Shown piece after piece: positions 34,691-43,927 of a DNA stretch of 64,000 nt (position 1 is the first letter of the stretch; every line of letters begins with the position of its first letter). A model generated the notes under the pieces. The model was given only the letters and a program-made list of their open reading frames with translations, made no database searches and had not been told where the DNA came from. The DNA comes from Alloalcanivorax xenomutans. GTDB lineage: Bacteria > Pseudomonadota > Gammaproteobacteria > Pseudomonadales > Alcanivoracaceae. The position numbers and the translations under genes were made by a program. The stretch is taken from NCBI RefSeq assembly GCF_900217905.1, contig NZ_OBMO01000007.1:121736-185735 (forward strand), written 5' to 3'.

Positions 34691-35935
34691 TCACAGCGTG
34701 AAATACACCGCCGTGGCACCGCGGTTTTCCCGTGCCCGGCGCAGCTCTTCCCGTGCCACGGTGCGCAGGTGCACCTCATCCGGACCGTCCATGAAACGCA
34801 GGGCGCGGCCCCAGGTCCACAGATAGGCGAGCGGTGTATCGGGGCTGAGGCCCATGGCGCCGAAGATCTGCATGGCCCGGTCCAGTACCCGGGTTTGCAG
34901 GCGCGCGGCCACCACCTTGATGGCGGATACCGCGACCCTGGCGGCCGGGTTGCCGTGGCGGTCCATCCGCCAGGCCGCCTGCAGCACCAGCAACCGGGCC
35001 TGATCGATCTCCAGCCGGCTCTCGGCGATCCAGTCGCGAATGTTGTCGAAATCGCACAGGAACTTGCCGAAGGCGCGCCGTTCCAAAGCCCGTTCACACA
35101 TCATCTCCAGGGCCAGCTCGCATTGGCCGATGGTGCGCATGCAGTGATGCACACGGCCCGGGCCGAGCCGGGCCTGAGCCATGGCGAAACCGGCGCCGGG
35201 CTCGCCGAGCAGAAACTCGACGGGCAGCCGCACCTGACGAAACAGCAACTCGCAGTGACCTTCCGGGGAGTGGTGCTGGAGGATGGGAATGTTGCGTTCC
35301 ACACTCACGCCCGGGGTGTTGAGAGGCACCATGATCATGGAATGCTGGTGGTGGGGGCCGCCGCCTTCATGGTCATCGCAGCGCGCCAGCACGATGGCGA
35401 AGTCGCAGCGGGGGTGGGCGGCGCCGGTGATGAACCACTTGCGACCGTCCAGTACATAGTGATCGCCGTCCCGGCGCAGAGTGGTGGCGATGTTGGTGGC
35501 GTCGGAGGACGCCACGTCCGGCTCGCTCATGGCGAAACAGGATCTTACCTCGCCTTCCAGCAGGGGGCGCAGCCAGCGGTCGTACTGCGCCGGGGTGGCG
35601 AAACGGTGCAGTAATTCCATGTTGCCGGTGTCCGGAGCGCTGCAATTGAACACCTCCGCGGCCCACGGGATGCGGCCCATGATTTCCGCCAGCGGCGCGT
35701 AGTCCAGGTTGTCCAGGCGGGTGCCGGGTTCCTCCTCGCGAAGCTCGGGCAGGAACAGGTTCCACAGGCCGTCTTCCCGGGCCTGGAGCTTGAGCGGATC
35801 GATCACCGGCAGAGGGTATTCTCCGGCGTTGGCCAGCCGGTGCCATTCCGCGTTGCGGGGCATCACCCGGCGTCGCATGAACTGGTGCATCACGTCCTGG
35901 ACCTGGCGGCTGTATTCGGGGAATTCGAACTCCAT
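34691..35935 (-). CDS. Acyl-CoA dehydrogenase
   Basis: This encodes 414 residues with GAGGAG upstream. It has the ACAD fold signatures CFAMSEPDVASSDATNI (FAD/substrate loop) and, near the C-terminus, LDRAMQIFGAMGLSPDTPLAYLWTWGRALRFMDGPDEVH. The latter is typical of the larger ACAD10/11-like branch. The enzyme should oxidise an acyl-CoA at the alpha-beta bond using FAD and an electron-transfer flavoprotein. It is monocistronic as far as visible, with ccdAB downstream. Substrate unknown. Confidence 0.88.
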   Translation of the reverse strand: MEFEFPEYSRQVQDVMHQFMRRRVMPRNAEWHRLANAGEYPLPVIDPLKLQAREDGLWNLFLPELREEEPGTRLDNLDYAPLAEIMGRIPWAAEVFNCSAPDTGNMELLHRFATPAQYDRWLRPLLEGEVRSCFAMSEPDVASSDATNIATTLRRDGDHYVLDGRKWFITGAAHPRCDFAIVLARCDDHEGGGPHHQHSMIMVPLNTPGVSVERNIPILQHHSPEGHCELLFRQVRLPVEFLLGEPGAGFAMAQARLGPGRVHHCMRTIGQCELALEMMCERALERRAFGKFLCDFDNIRDWIAESRLEIDQARLLVLQAAWRMDRHGNPAARVAVSAIKVVAARLQTRVLDRAMQIFGAMGLSPDTPLAYLWTWGRALRFMDGPDEVHLRTVAREELRRARENRGATAVYFTL

Positions 35936-36064
35936 GGGGCGCTCCTCGCTGAATGGACCCTTCAGCCTAGGACATTGGGATGGCGGGGCTTTTGATGATG
36001 ATCAAGAAAGCGGCCGGCACGGTGGATTAGGATTTGACCTACTGGTTGGCAGGTACGGTGATCG

Positions 36065-36082
36065 CTGTCATTTCCTTGTCAC
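36065..36082 (+). promoter_or_regulatory. Pho box upstream of the CHAD gene
   Basis: CTGTCAT (36065-36071), spacer TTCC and TTGTCAC (36076-36082) match the 18-bp PhoB consensus at 13 of 14 informative positions. A CATAAT -10-like hexamer (36105-36110) lies 22 bases further on, one 11-bp unit more than the usual spacing. Confidence 0.7.
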
Positions 36083-36142
36083 GGTAATCCCGCCGGGGGC
36101 CTGCCATAATCGAGCGGCTTTTTGCACTCCCCGGAGGTATCC

Positions 36143-37012
36143 ATGAGTTCCCCCATGCTGGAACGGCTGGTGGCCGTGGCCTGTGACCAGGATTGTCAGG
36201 CCCTTGCATCGTTGATGGACCAACAGCAATTGACACCGGAACAGGTTCATTCCTTACGTGTGCTAATCAAGCGTCAGCGCGCGTTATGGCAACTGATGTC
36301 CACCCAGGGAGAGAGCAAACGCGCGCAGAAACAGGACAAGGCCCTGCGTGCCGGAGCCAGACTGCTGGCCGCTTCCCGTGATCGTCAGGTCACCGAAGAG
36401 ACTCTGGCCACGTTGAAGCAGACCACGGGGCGGGATTATGAGCTGGAGGCCCTGGAGCGGGTGATGGCCTGGCTGGCGGAGGAACAAAGCGATCCGGTGG
36501 CGCCGCCGGTGCCGGAAGCGCTGCCGCTGGTATTCCAGGCAGACCTGGACGCCTGGCAGGCACTCAAGCGCAAAGGGGAAGATCAGGATGTGATCCGCAA
36601 GGGTTACGTCACTTTGTATCGGCAATTACGCCAGCAAGCTCTGGAGACATTGTCCGAGGGCAAGGACGAGGACTGGCACCGCCTGCGCCGCGACGTGAAA
36701 TACCTGCTGTATCAACTGGAACCCCTGGGCGGCACGCTGGCGGACGCCGAGGTGGATATAAAGCGGATCCGCAAGCTGGGCAGCCAGCTTGGCGACTTGC
36801 ACGATCTGCATATGCTCGGTGACCAGTTGAAACGCCGTCTCAAGAAAACCGGAGACGCGGGGCTCCGTGAAGCCCTGGTCTGTGTGCGCCAACTGGCGGC
36901 CCGTCGCGAAGAGAGGGTGATGACGGAGTGCCGGCAGCGCACCCGCCGTGTGTTTGAACTGAAGCCCAAAATGCTGCGACAGGCCCTGGAGCAGCTTGCC
37001 CTTCCCATCTGA
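36143..37012 (+). CDS. CHAD-domain protein
   Basis: This encodes 289 residues from ATG 36143 behind CCGGAGG. Conserved-histidine alpha-helical (CHAD) features are visible: VHSLRVLIKRQRALWQLM near residue 40 and WHRLRRDVKYLLYQLEPLGG plus LGSQLGDLHDLHML in the second half. CHAD domains bind polyphosphate and localise to polyphosphate granules in bacteria. The protein is cytoplasmic and basic. A canonical Pho box precedes it, which fits a role in phosphate storage during starvation. Confidence 0.87.
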   Translation: MSSPMLERLVAVACDQDCQALASLMDQQQLTPEQVHSLRVLIKRQRALWQLMSTQGESKRAQKQDKALRAGARLLAASRDRQVTEETLATLKQTTGRDYELEALERVMAWLAEEQSDPVAPPVPEALPLVFQADLDAWQALKRKGEDQDVIRKGYVTLYRQLRQQALETLSEGKDEDWHRLRRDVKYLLYQLEPLGGTLADAEVDIKRIRKLGSQLGDLHDLHMLGDQLKRRLKKTGDAGLREALVCVRQLAARREERVMTECRQRTRRVFELKPKMLRQALEQLALPI

Positions 37013-37282
37013 GTTTTCTCTGGAGGTGATCGGCTGTCGGAATGACCCCGGCGCCGGTCCGGTTCCGGCGTCATCATGGCGCAAACATCCTTTACATCAG
37101 TCAATGTCAAGGACATTGGCCGCAGCGCCCCGATCGGGCCACCCGCTTGGCCGTAGCGCCGATGATTCGGCACCATCCGACCTTCCGATCCCCCTTGGGA
37201 TACCCGCATTATGGGCCAATGTCACGAGCCACTGCCCCGCCCGCGCGAGGAGGACGGCTCAGCCCATACGGCGGAGAGAATC
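37013..37282 (+). other. Leader region of the AlmA-like gene
   Basis: This 270-base stretch must contain the end of the CHAD transcript and the promoter of the monooxygenase. It has a GC-rich imperfect inverted repeat near 37050-37070 but no clear T run. A short in-frame extension of the monooxygenase exists upstream of its true start. No other gene is supported. Confidence 0.4.
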
Positions 37283-38782
37283 ATGTCCAACAACCACTTC
37301 GATGTTCTGATCATTGGCGCCGGCCTGTCCGGTATCGGCGCCGCCTGTCATTTGAGCCGCCAATGCCCGGAGCGCAGCTACGCCATCATCGAGCGCCGTG
37401 AGCGCATGGGAGGCACCTGGGACCTGTTCCGTTACCCGGGTATCCGTTCCGACTCGGACATGTTCACCCTGGGCTACAACTTCCGCCCCTGGACCGAAGC
37501 GAAGGTGCTGGCGGACGGGCCGTCGATCCGTAATTACATTGTCGACACCGCCAAGGAATACAAGGTCGAGGATAAAATCCGCTACGGCCGCAAGATGACC
37601 GGCGCGCGCTGGTCGTCATCACAGAACCGCTGGACCGTGGACCTGGTCCGTGAGGGAGACGGCAGTGCCGAGCAGGTCACCTGCCAGTTCCTCTATTGCT
37701 GCACCGGTTACTATAACTACGATGCCGGCTATACCCCGGACTTTCCCGGCGTGGACGACTTCAAAGGTCAACTGGTCCATCCGCAGAAATGGCCCGAGGA
37801 CCTGGATTACTCCGGCAAGAAGGTTGTGGTGATTGGCAGTGGCGCCACCGCCGTGACGCTGGTGCCGGCGATGGCGGACAAAGCCGGCAGCATCACCATG
37901 CTGCAGCGTTCGCCCACCTATGTGGCCACGGTGCCGCAGGAAGACCCGATCTCCGCCAATCTGCGCCGGTTTCTGCCGGAAATGGCGGTGTACCGTCTGG
38001 CCCGGGCGCGCAATATCGCGCTGCAGCGCATGGTCTTCAAGCTGTCCAAACAGCGGCCGAAGCTGGTGCGGCGCGCCCTGCTGGCCGCCGCCCGCCGTCA
38101 GTTGGGCTCCGAGTTCGACATGACCCACTTCAAACCCCAGTACAACCCCTGGGACGAGCGCCTGTGCGCGGTCCCCAACGGCGATTTGTTCAAGGTGCTG
38201 CGCAAGGGTAAGGCGGACGTGGTGACCGATCATATCGATACCTTCACCGAGAAAGGCATCCGTTTGAAATCCGGCAAGGAACTGGAGGCGGACATCATCA
38301 TTACCGCCACCGGTCTGGACCTGCAGCTGCTGGGCGGCGCCAGCCTGACCGTGGACGGCGAAGAAGTGGTGCCCAAGGACACCCTGGTGTATCGCGGGCT
38401 GATGCTGCGTGACGTGCCCAATATGGCGCTGGTGTTCGGTTACACCAACTCCTCCTGGACACTGAAAGCGGATCTGGTCAGCGAGTATGTTTGCCGCCTG
38501 CTCAACTACATGGCGCGCAATGGCATTGAGCGGGTCACGCCGCGTGACCAGGAAGGCTGCGATACCGACGACAATTTCGTCGGCTTGCAATCCGGTTATG
38601 TGCAGCGCGCCGCCGACCGTCTGCCCCGCCAGGGCAGCAAGGCGCCCTGGCAGGTGCTGAACAACTATTTCAAGGATTTGCCGGCGCTGCGGTTCGGGCG
38701 CATCGAGGACGACACCCTGGAGTTCTCACCGGCCCCGGCCAGCCGCCGCCGCGGTGGTTTGCTGGCGATGTTGCGGAGCTGA
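37283..38782 (+). CDS. AlmA-like flavin-binding monooxygenase
   Basis: This encodes 499 residues from ATG 37283, preceded by GGAGAG. FAD motif GAGLSGIGAA at about 12-21, MGGTWDLFRYPGIRSDSDM, BVMO fingerprint FKGQLVHPQKWP at 160-171, and second dinucleotide motif GSGATA. Length and the MGGTWDLFRYPG segment match AlmA proteins implicated in growth on alkanes longer than C30. The biochemical step (terminal hydroxylation or ketone oxidation) is debated for this family. It ends four bases from the convergent esterase gene. Confidence 0.85.
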   Translation: MSNNHFDVLIIGAGLSGIGAACHLSRQCPERSYAIIERRERMGGTWDLFRYPGIRSDSDMFTLGYNFRPWTEAKVLADGPSIRNYIVDTAKEYKVEDKIRYGRKMTGARWSSSQNRWTVDLVREGDGSAEQVTCQFLYCCTGYYNYDAGYTPDFPGVDDFKGQLVHPQKWPEDLDYSGKKVVVIGSGATAVTLVPAMADKAGSITMLQRSPTYVATVPQEDPISANLRRFLPEMAVYRLARARNIALQRMVFKLSKQRPKLVRRALLAAARRQLGSEFDMTHFKPQYNPWDERLCAVPNGDLFKVLRKGKADVVTDHIDTFTEKGIRLKSGKELEADIIITATGLDLQLLGGASLTVDGEEVVPKDTLVYRGLMLRDVPNMALVFGYTNSSWTLKADLVSEYVCRLLNYMARNGIERVTPRDQEGCDTDDNFVGLQSGYVQRAADRLPRQGSKAPWQVLNNYFKDLPALRFGRIEDDTLEFSPAPASRRRGGLLAMLRS

Positions 38783-38786
38783 ACGC

Positions 38787-39647
38787 TTACCGCCGCCGCG
38801 CGGTCAGCACTTCGCGTAACACCAGGTTCTCGATGCGAAACGGCACCGACATATGATCCTCGGCCTCGATCACCGTGACGCTGCTGCGCAATCCCAACGC
38901 CGACAGCGGCTGCAACCGCTTTTGCAGCGCCACGGCGTTTTGCACTTCCTGAGGCGAATCCCGCTCCGCCACGATCAACGCCAGGCTGGTGTGCGTCACA
39001 TCGATCTTCCGGTCCATCGCCTGTTCGGTGAAATGCCGCTCCGGTGGCAACAGATAATGGTCATGCCACCACAGGCTGGGGCTGGCGGAAACGATGTGAT
39101 CGAACAGCTCCGGCCGGGTGAAGAGCGTGTAAACCGCGAACATGCCGCCAAATGAATGACCATAGAGGCTTTGTTGATCCTCGTCCACGGTGTAGTGTTC
39201 CGCCACTTTCGGCATTAGCGTCCGCTCAATGAAATCCAGCAGTTGATCCTGGCCGCCTTGGGGCGGGTCATTGCGGTCCTCGGGAACCGGCGGTGAAAAA
39301 TCATAGGAACGGCGCAGAAAATTGAGCGGTTTATCGCCGGGGTAACCGATGCCGACGATGATGGCCTTCCGGTACGCCTTTTGTGCCCGTTTCGCCTCGT
39401 GCAGCGATGCGAAATAGGCGTTGGCGTCCAGCACATACAGCACCGGGTAGCCACCGGTGTAGGGCAGTTCCCCTTCCGGTTCGCTGATCATGATGCGATA
39501 AGGGTGACCATCGGCATTGGTAAGCCGCCATTCCCGAGTGCCGCTTAAGGTTACCGGGGAATCGTCGGCGGAGGCGTTTAACGCTACCAGCCCGGTCCAG
39601 CAGAGCAGGGCGATGACGCCACCACGGAGAATAAAAACAACAGGCAT
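38787..39647 (-). CDS. Exported alpha/beta hydrolase, siderophore-esterase-like
   Basis: This encodes 286 residues with a signal peptide (about 1-27, ending NASADD). It has VLYVLDANAYF, GHSFGG as nucleophile elbow, and SPSLWWHDHYLL, the layout of COG2819 esterases related to Fes/IroE, which hydrolyse ferric-siderophore esters in the periplasm. It is nine bases downstream of the TonB receptor gene and probably cotranscribed, so release of iron from the imported ligand is likely. Other esters remain possible. Confidence 0.82.
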   Translation of the reverse strand: MPVVFILRGGVIALLCWTGLVALNASADDSPVTLSGTREWRLTNADGHPYRIMISEPEGELPYTGGYPVLYVLDANAYFASLHEAKRAQKAYRKAIIVGIGYPGDKPLNFLRRSYDFSPPVPEDRNDPPQGGQDQLLDFIERTLMPKVAEHYTVDEDQQSLYGHSFGGMFAVYTLFTRPELFDHIVSASPSLWWHDHYLLPPERHFTEQAMDRKIDVTHTSLALIVAERDSPQEVQNAVALQKRLQPLSALGLRSSVTVIEAEDHMSVPFRIENLVLREVLTARRR

Positions 39648-39656
39648 GAAGTGCTC

Positions 39657-42062
39657 CTACCAGCGATAGCTGACGCTGCCGATCACGCTGCGGCCTTCAC
39701 CGCGATAGCAGTAGCCGGCCTCGCAGGCGATGTATTGTTTGTCGAACACATTTTTGGCATTGACGCCGATACGGAAGCCGGCGAGTGCGCCGTGCAGATC
39801 ATAGTGGGCGCCGAGATCCACCAGCGTGTAGGCCTCGTTCCTGTCGTCGTTATTGCTGTCACTGTAGTTGCTACCGACATAGCGGGCACCGCCCGCCACG
39901 CCGAGGCCATCCAGAACGCCGCCGTACTGGCGATACTCCAGCCACAGGCTGGCCAGATGGCGGGGCCGGTTGATCGGGTCCTTGCCTTCGTCGCCGTCAT
40001 TGCTTCTGGTCACCTCGGCGTCGTTGAACGCATAGCTCGCGGTCATGCGCAGCGCCTCGTTGATGTCGGAAACCGCTTCCAGTTCAATGCCGCGGGAACG
40101 CTCTTCGCCGGTCTGCAGATGGTTCAGTGCGTTGTCGGGATCACGGGTGAGCACGTTGGTTTGGGTGAGTTGATAAACCGACGCGGTGAGCAGGGTGCGG
40201 CTGCCCGGCGGCTGGTATTTCACGCCCAGTTCGAACTGTTCGCCTTCGGTGGGCTTGTAGTCCTCACCGTAGAGGTTGGCGCCGTTCTCGGGGAGGAAGG
40301 ACAGGGCGTAACTGGCGTAGGGGGCAACGCCGGAATCGAACAGATAGAGGACGCCGGCTTGACCGGTGGTTTTGTCGTTGTGGCTCTTGTCGTGGCCGCC
40401 GGCGAGATGGTTTTTCTTGTCGGTGGCGCTCCAGTCCTGGCGGATCCCGGCGGACAGGCGCCAGTTGCCGACTACCATTTGATCCATCAGGTACAGACCG
40501 CCGCGGTGGGAGGCTCCGGTTTGGTCGGTAAACACCGTGCCGGTGGTGGGCTTGGGCACCGGTTGGCGGTAGTCCGGGTTGGCAATATCAATGGAGGGCG
40601 CCGGCCCGGACGCGTAGACCACGTCGTACTTCAGCCAGGTGTAGTCGACACCGGTGAGCAAGGTATGCCGGGCCGCGCCGGTGCTCAGTTCAGTGACCAG
40701 ACGGGTATCGGAAGTCACCGACTCCATGGTTTCGTAAATGCCGTAGCTGGATCGCTGCAGCAGATTCGGGTTGCTGCTGTCGACGCCTGTGACACTGAGA
40801 TACTGGTTGGTGGTATCAACGTTGCCGTAGCGCAGATTGTGTTGAAGGCGCACGCGATCGGTGAAGGCGTGCTCGAATTCATAGCCGAGCGTCCATTGCT
40901 GCTGATCGAGCTTGTCGAAATCCTCGTCGCCTGCCCAGAAGCGGGTCAGCGTGTCGCCTTGCTGGTAGGGTCGCGGCGAGCCGCTGGTGAGGCGGTCGCT
41001 GTACTGCGCCAGCAGCGTGAGGTGGGTGTCATCGTCGATGCGCCAGCTCAGGGATGGCGCCAGCAGGGTAATGTCATTGTCCACTTGCTCGATGTCGGTT
41101 TCGGCGTCGCGGGCGACACCAACCAGGCGGTAAAGCACATTCGCGTTCTGGTCCAGTTTGCCGCCGACATCGAACTGGCCTTGCAGATGGTCATTGTTGC
41201 CGGCCTGCAATTCCACTTCCTTGCGCGCAGACAGGCTGGGTCTTTTGCTCACCCTGTTGACCATGCCGCCGGGGCTGATCTGGCCGTACAACACTGAAGC
41301 GGGGCCCTTGAGAATTTCAACCCGCTCCAGCGCATAGGGCTCACTGGTGTAGTAGGACAACCAGCCGGTGTTGGGCTGGCGCAGCCCGTCCAGGAAATCG
41401 GCGTTGGTGGTGGCCGCGTAACCGCGCACCTTGATCTGGTCAAAACGCGGGTCCAGGCCGGCGCCGCCGACGCTGACCCCGGCGGTGTAGGCCACCGCCT
41501 CCTCGACACTGGTGGCTTTGCGGTCGGCGATCTGATCGGCGGTGACCACGCTGATACTCTGCGCGGTTTCCAGAACAGGAGTGTCGGTTTTGGTGGCGGT
41601 ACGGCTGTAGCCGGCCTGGTAGCCGTCCACCGGATCGATACCATTGGCGCCGCCGGGTTGTCCCCGCACGGTGACCGGATCCAGTAAGTGTGCCCGGGCA
41701 TCCTGTTGGACCGGAACCACCACATAGCCGCTGCGGCCCTGCTCCGCGGTGAGCCCGGTGCCGGTCAGCAATTGCGCCAGCGCTTCCGCCACCGAGGCGG
41801 GCTGTCGCAGGCCCTGGGTTCGCCGGTCTTTGACCAGGTCCGGGGAAAAGGACAGGGTAATGCCGGTCTGCTGGGCGAACTGGCTCAGCGCGGGCGCCAG
41901 CGGACCGGCGTCGATGCGGACGTCCCGCAGGGTCATGGAGGCCGGAGTCCGGGCGGATTCAGCGGCCAGCGCCGGACCGTAAAGGGCCAGTGCAAACGCG
42001 GAGGCCAGGGCGCGCCGGCGCCATTGGTGGCCGCCGGAGTGATGGGAAAAAGAGAAAAACAT
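39657..42062 (-). CDS. TonB-dependent siderophore receptor with STN signalling domain
   Basis: This encodes 801 residues: signal peptide (about 1-35, PALAAES), an STN secretin/TonB N-terminal domain (about 42-115) that signals to FecR, a TonB box/plug (KTDTPVLETAQSISVVTADQI), and a C-terminal beta-barrel ending in Trp (SVSYRW), as outer-membrane proteins do. It belongs to the ferrichrome/hydroxamate-type siderophore receptor group. FecI and FecR genes lie upstream on the same strand, so the receptor should activate its own expression when loaded. Ligand unknown. Confidence 0.92.
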   Translation of the reverse strand: MFFSFSHHSGGHQWRRRALASAFALALYGPALAAESARTPASMTLRDVRIDAGPLAPALSQFAQQTGITLSFSPDLVKDRRTQGLRQPASVAEALAQLLTGTGLTAEQGRSGYVVVPVQQDARAHLLDPVTVRGQPGGANGIDPVDGYQAGYSRTATKTDTPVLETAQSISVVTADQIADRKATSVEEAVAYTAGVSVGGAGLDPRFDQIKVRGYAATTNADFLDGLRQPNTGWLSYYTSEPYALERVEILKGPASVLYGQISPGGMVNRVSKRPSLSARKEVELQAGNNDHLQGQFDVGGKLDQNANVLYRLVGVARDAETDIEQVDNDITLLAPSLSWRIDDDTHLTLLAQYSDRLTSGSPRPYQQGDTLTRFWAGDEDFDKLDQQQWTLGYEFEHAFTDRVRLQHNLRYGNVDTTNQYLSVTGVDSSNPNLLQRSSYGIYETMESVTSDTRLVTELSTGAARHTLLTGVDYTWLKYDVVYASGPAPSIDIANPDYRQPVPKPTTGTVFTDQTGASHRGGLYLMDQMVVGNWRLSAGIRQDWSATDKKNHLAGGHDKSHNDKTTGQAGVLYLFDSGVAPYASYALSFLPENGANLYGEDYKPTEGEQFELGVKYQPPGSRTLLTASVYQLTQTNVLTRDPDNALNHLQTGEERSRGIELEAVSDINEALRMTASYAFNDAEVTRSNDGDEGKDPINRPRHLASLWLEYRQYGGVLDGLGVAGGARYVGSNYSDSNNDDRNEAYTLVDLGAHYDLHGALAGFRIGVNAKNVFDKQYIACEAGYCYRGEGRSVIGSVSYRW

Positions 42063-42214
42063 GGTGTCGTTCCGCTGTCGTTTAAGGACGTGTCATCCCG
42101 TTAACCGAACGACGGGGGAAAAACCGACAAACTTTTTGATTTCCTGCTAACACTGATGCCTACTACTGGGCGGCTTTGTAGTCCCGGCGATGCTCCGGCG
42201 TCATGCTTGGGCGA

Positions 42215-43175
42215 CCACCCGGACCCACCAGGGCGTACGCCAGACCACTTCCACCGGCAGCAGGCGGCCGAGGTCATCCATCAAGGCATCGGGATGGTCC
42301 AACTGGAACACGCCGGAGAGGCGTAAATCCGCCACCGCCGGATCGCAACCGGTGTGCCCGCTACGGTAACGGGCCAGTTCGGCGACAAATTCTTCCAGGC
42401 GCATGTTGTCCACCACCAGCATGCCGCGCGTCCAGGCGGTTGGCGGCTGCGTCGGTGTGGCCAGTGGAGTGATGGCGACGTCGCCCAGCCGCCAATGTTC
42501 ACCGGAGGCGCAACGCTGCTGTTGACCGGTGGCGGTAATGGCGGTGACCTCGCCCTGCTCCACCCAAAGGGTGGCGAAATCGCCCTGGTGATCCCGTAAC
42601 AGAAACCGGGCCTGCCCGGCCTGGCAATGACCGAAACGATGCTCTACCCGCAGGGGGCGGGGCACGGCGTGGCCGGAGTCCGCTCCGCTTTCCACCCACA
42701 TTTCGCCGTGATTCAGCACCAGACGCCGCTCGCTGTCGCTGTAGCGCACATCCAGGGAAGAGCGGGTATTGAGCTGGATGCGGGTGCCGTCATCCAGAGT
42801 CAGGCGCTGCTGTTCTCCGGCACCGGTACGGTAGTCGGCGTGTAGTGGCGAGTGCCGGTAGGTCAGCCAGCCGCCGGGCGCGCCGACCAACAGCGCAAGC
42901 AGGCTCTTCAGCGTGCGGCGCCGATGCAGATCGGCGCCGGCATTGTTCAGCACCGGTAACGCCATGTCCTTGTCCGGCAGAGCTTCCAACAGTGAACGGA
43001 ATTCGCCACGCAGGTTGCACAGACGTTCCCAGGCGAGGGCATGGTCGGGATGTCGTTCGCACCAGTCGCGGATGCTCCGCCGCAGGGCCCGGCGATCATC
43101 GGTGCCATCCAGCCGCAGTTGCCATTGGATGGCGGTGTGCACCACCGATTCCGGCAGGGTCCGGTCGTCGGGCAT
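42215..43175 (-). CDS. FecR-type anti-sigma/sensor protein
   Basis: This encodes about 324 residues, starting at ATG 43175 two bases after the fecI stop and ending at 42201. It has the N-terminal FecR_N region (AIQWQLRLDGTDDRRALRRSIRDWCERHPDHALAWERL), one TM helix (about 90-108, LKSLLALLVGAPGGWLTY), and the periplasmic FecR domain (TLDDGTRIQLNTRSSLDVRYS). It relays the signal from the STN domain of the receptor to the sigma factor. The coordinates given cover the core; the true stop lies at 42201. Confidence 0.85.
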
Positions 43176-43177
43176 GG

Positions 43178-43696
43178 TCAGGCGCCGCCCTGTTCGAAGC
43201 GCAGCCGGTAGCAATGCATCAGGGCTTCGGCCACATAACGCTCGGCGGTGCGGGTGGAGACGCCCAGCTGCTCGGCCACTTGGCGATGATTCTGGCCACC
43301 CAACTGGTAAAGCAGGAAGGCTCGACGTACCCGGGTCTTCAGGCCGTCCAGCATGGCCGCCACCCGCTCCAGCATTTGCAGGGCCTCGTTACGGGTTTCG
43401 GCGGAGGGGGCGTATTCCCGAGGCAACTGTGCCAAGGCTTCCAGGTAGGCTTTTTCCAGAGCGCTGCGGCGCCAGAAATCGATCACCAGCCCCTTGGCGA
43501 TGGTGCCCAGAAAAGCCCGCGGCGCTTCGTCGGTGACCGGCTTTCCGCGCACCAGCACACGCACGAAGGTGTCCTGGGCAATATCGGCGGCCTGCTCGGT
43601 ACAACCCAGCTTGCGCCGCAACCAAAGATGCAGCCAGCCATGATGGTCACGATACAGCTCGGCCAGATGGGACGGATCGATTTCAGTGGCGGGCAT
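43178..43696 (-). CDS. FecI-type ECF sigma factor
   Basis: This encodes about 172 residues from ATG 43696; a GTG at 43756 would add 20. Region 2 (HLAELYRDHHGWLHLWLRRKLGCTEQAADIAQDTFVRVL) and region 4 (RRAFLLYQLGGQNHRQVAEQLGVSTRTAERYVAEAL) are typical of iron-starvation sigma factors. It is followed by the FecR gene and a TonB receptor with STN domain, a full cell-surface signalling set. A Fur-box-like sequence lies about 70 bases upstream. Confidence 0.9.
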   Translation of the reverse strand: MPATEIDPSHLAELYRDHHGWLHLWLRRKLGCTEQAADIAQDTFVRVLVRGKPVTDEAPRAFLGTIAKGLVIDFWRRSALEKAYLEALAQLPREYAPSAETRNEALQMLERVAAMLDGLKTRVRRAFLLYQLGGQNHRQVAEQLGVSTRTAERYVAEALMHCYRLRFEQGGA

Positions 43697-43766
43697 GGGA
43701 CGGAGACGGGTGGTTGGCGAAAGTGCGATGCCTGGAAGCAGGCGTTGAAAACACACATTAAACGCG

Positions 43767-43782
43767 AATCAGTCTCATTACA
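43767..43782 (-). promoter_or_regulatory. Fur-box-like site upstream of fecI
   Basis: On the minus strand TGTAATGAGACTGATT matches 11 of 16 positions of the Fur consensus (GATAATGATAATCATT). It lies just upstream of the fecI-type gene, where iron repression is expected. Match quality is moderate. Confidence 0.5.
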
Positions 43783-43853
43783 AGGGGGCAATAGCAACGG
43801 CCCAACGCGGTTCTTTTCAGTATGACGAGCCGTGGAGGCCAGGTGCAAAGTTG

Positions 43854-43921
43854 TTCGCTGGCAAGCCAGCTTCACACGGAGGTCCAAGAAAGCTGCTGTG
43901 GGAAGCTGGCTTGCCAGCGAA
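43854..43921. repeat. REP-like palindrome
   Basis: Two 24-bp arms (43854-43877 and 43898-43921) with one mismatch surround a 20-base loop. The inner part GCTGGCAAGCCAGC and the TTCGC/GCGAA ends resemble Pseudomonas-type REP sequences. It lies in the gap between fecI and the 3' end of serB. Confidence 0.8.
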
Positions 43922-43927
43922 TACGGA

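Noticed and set aside
39651..41297. Long plus-strand open frame opposite the TonB receptor
   Set aside because: Antisense shadow of a clear STN/TonB-dependent receptor.
42139..42144. GGAAAT hexamer upstream of the TonB receptor as a FecI-type -35
   Set aside because: The nearest CGTC -10-like element is about 24 bases away instead of 16-17, so the promoter geometry does not fit.
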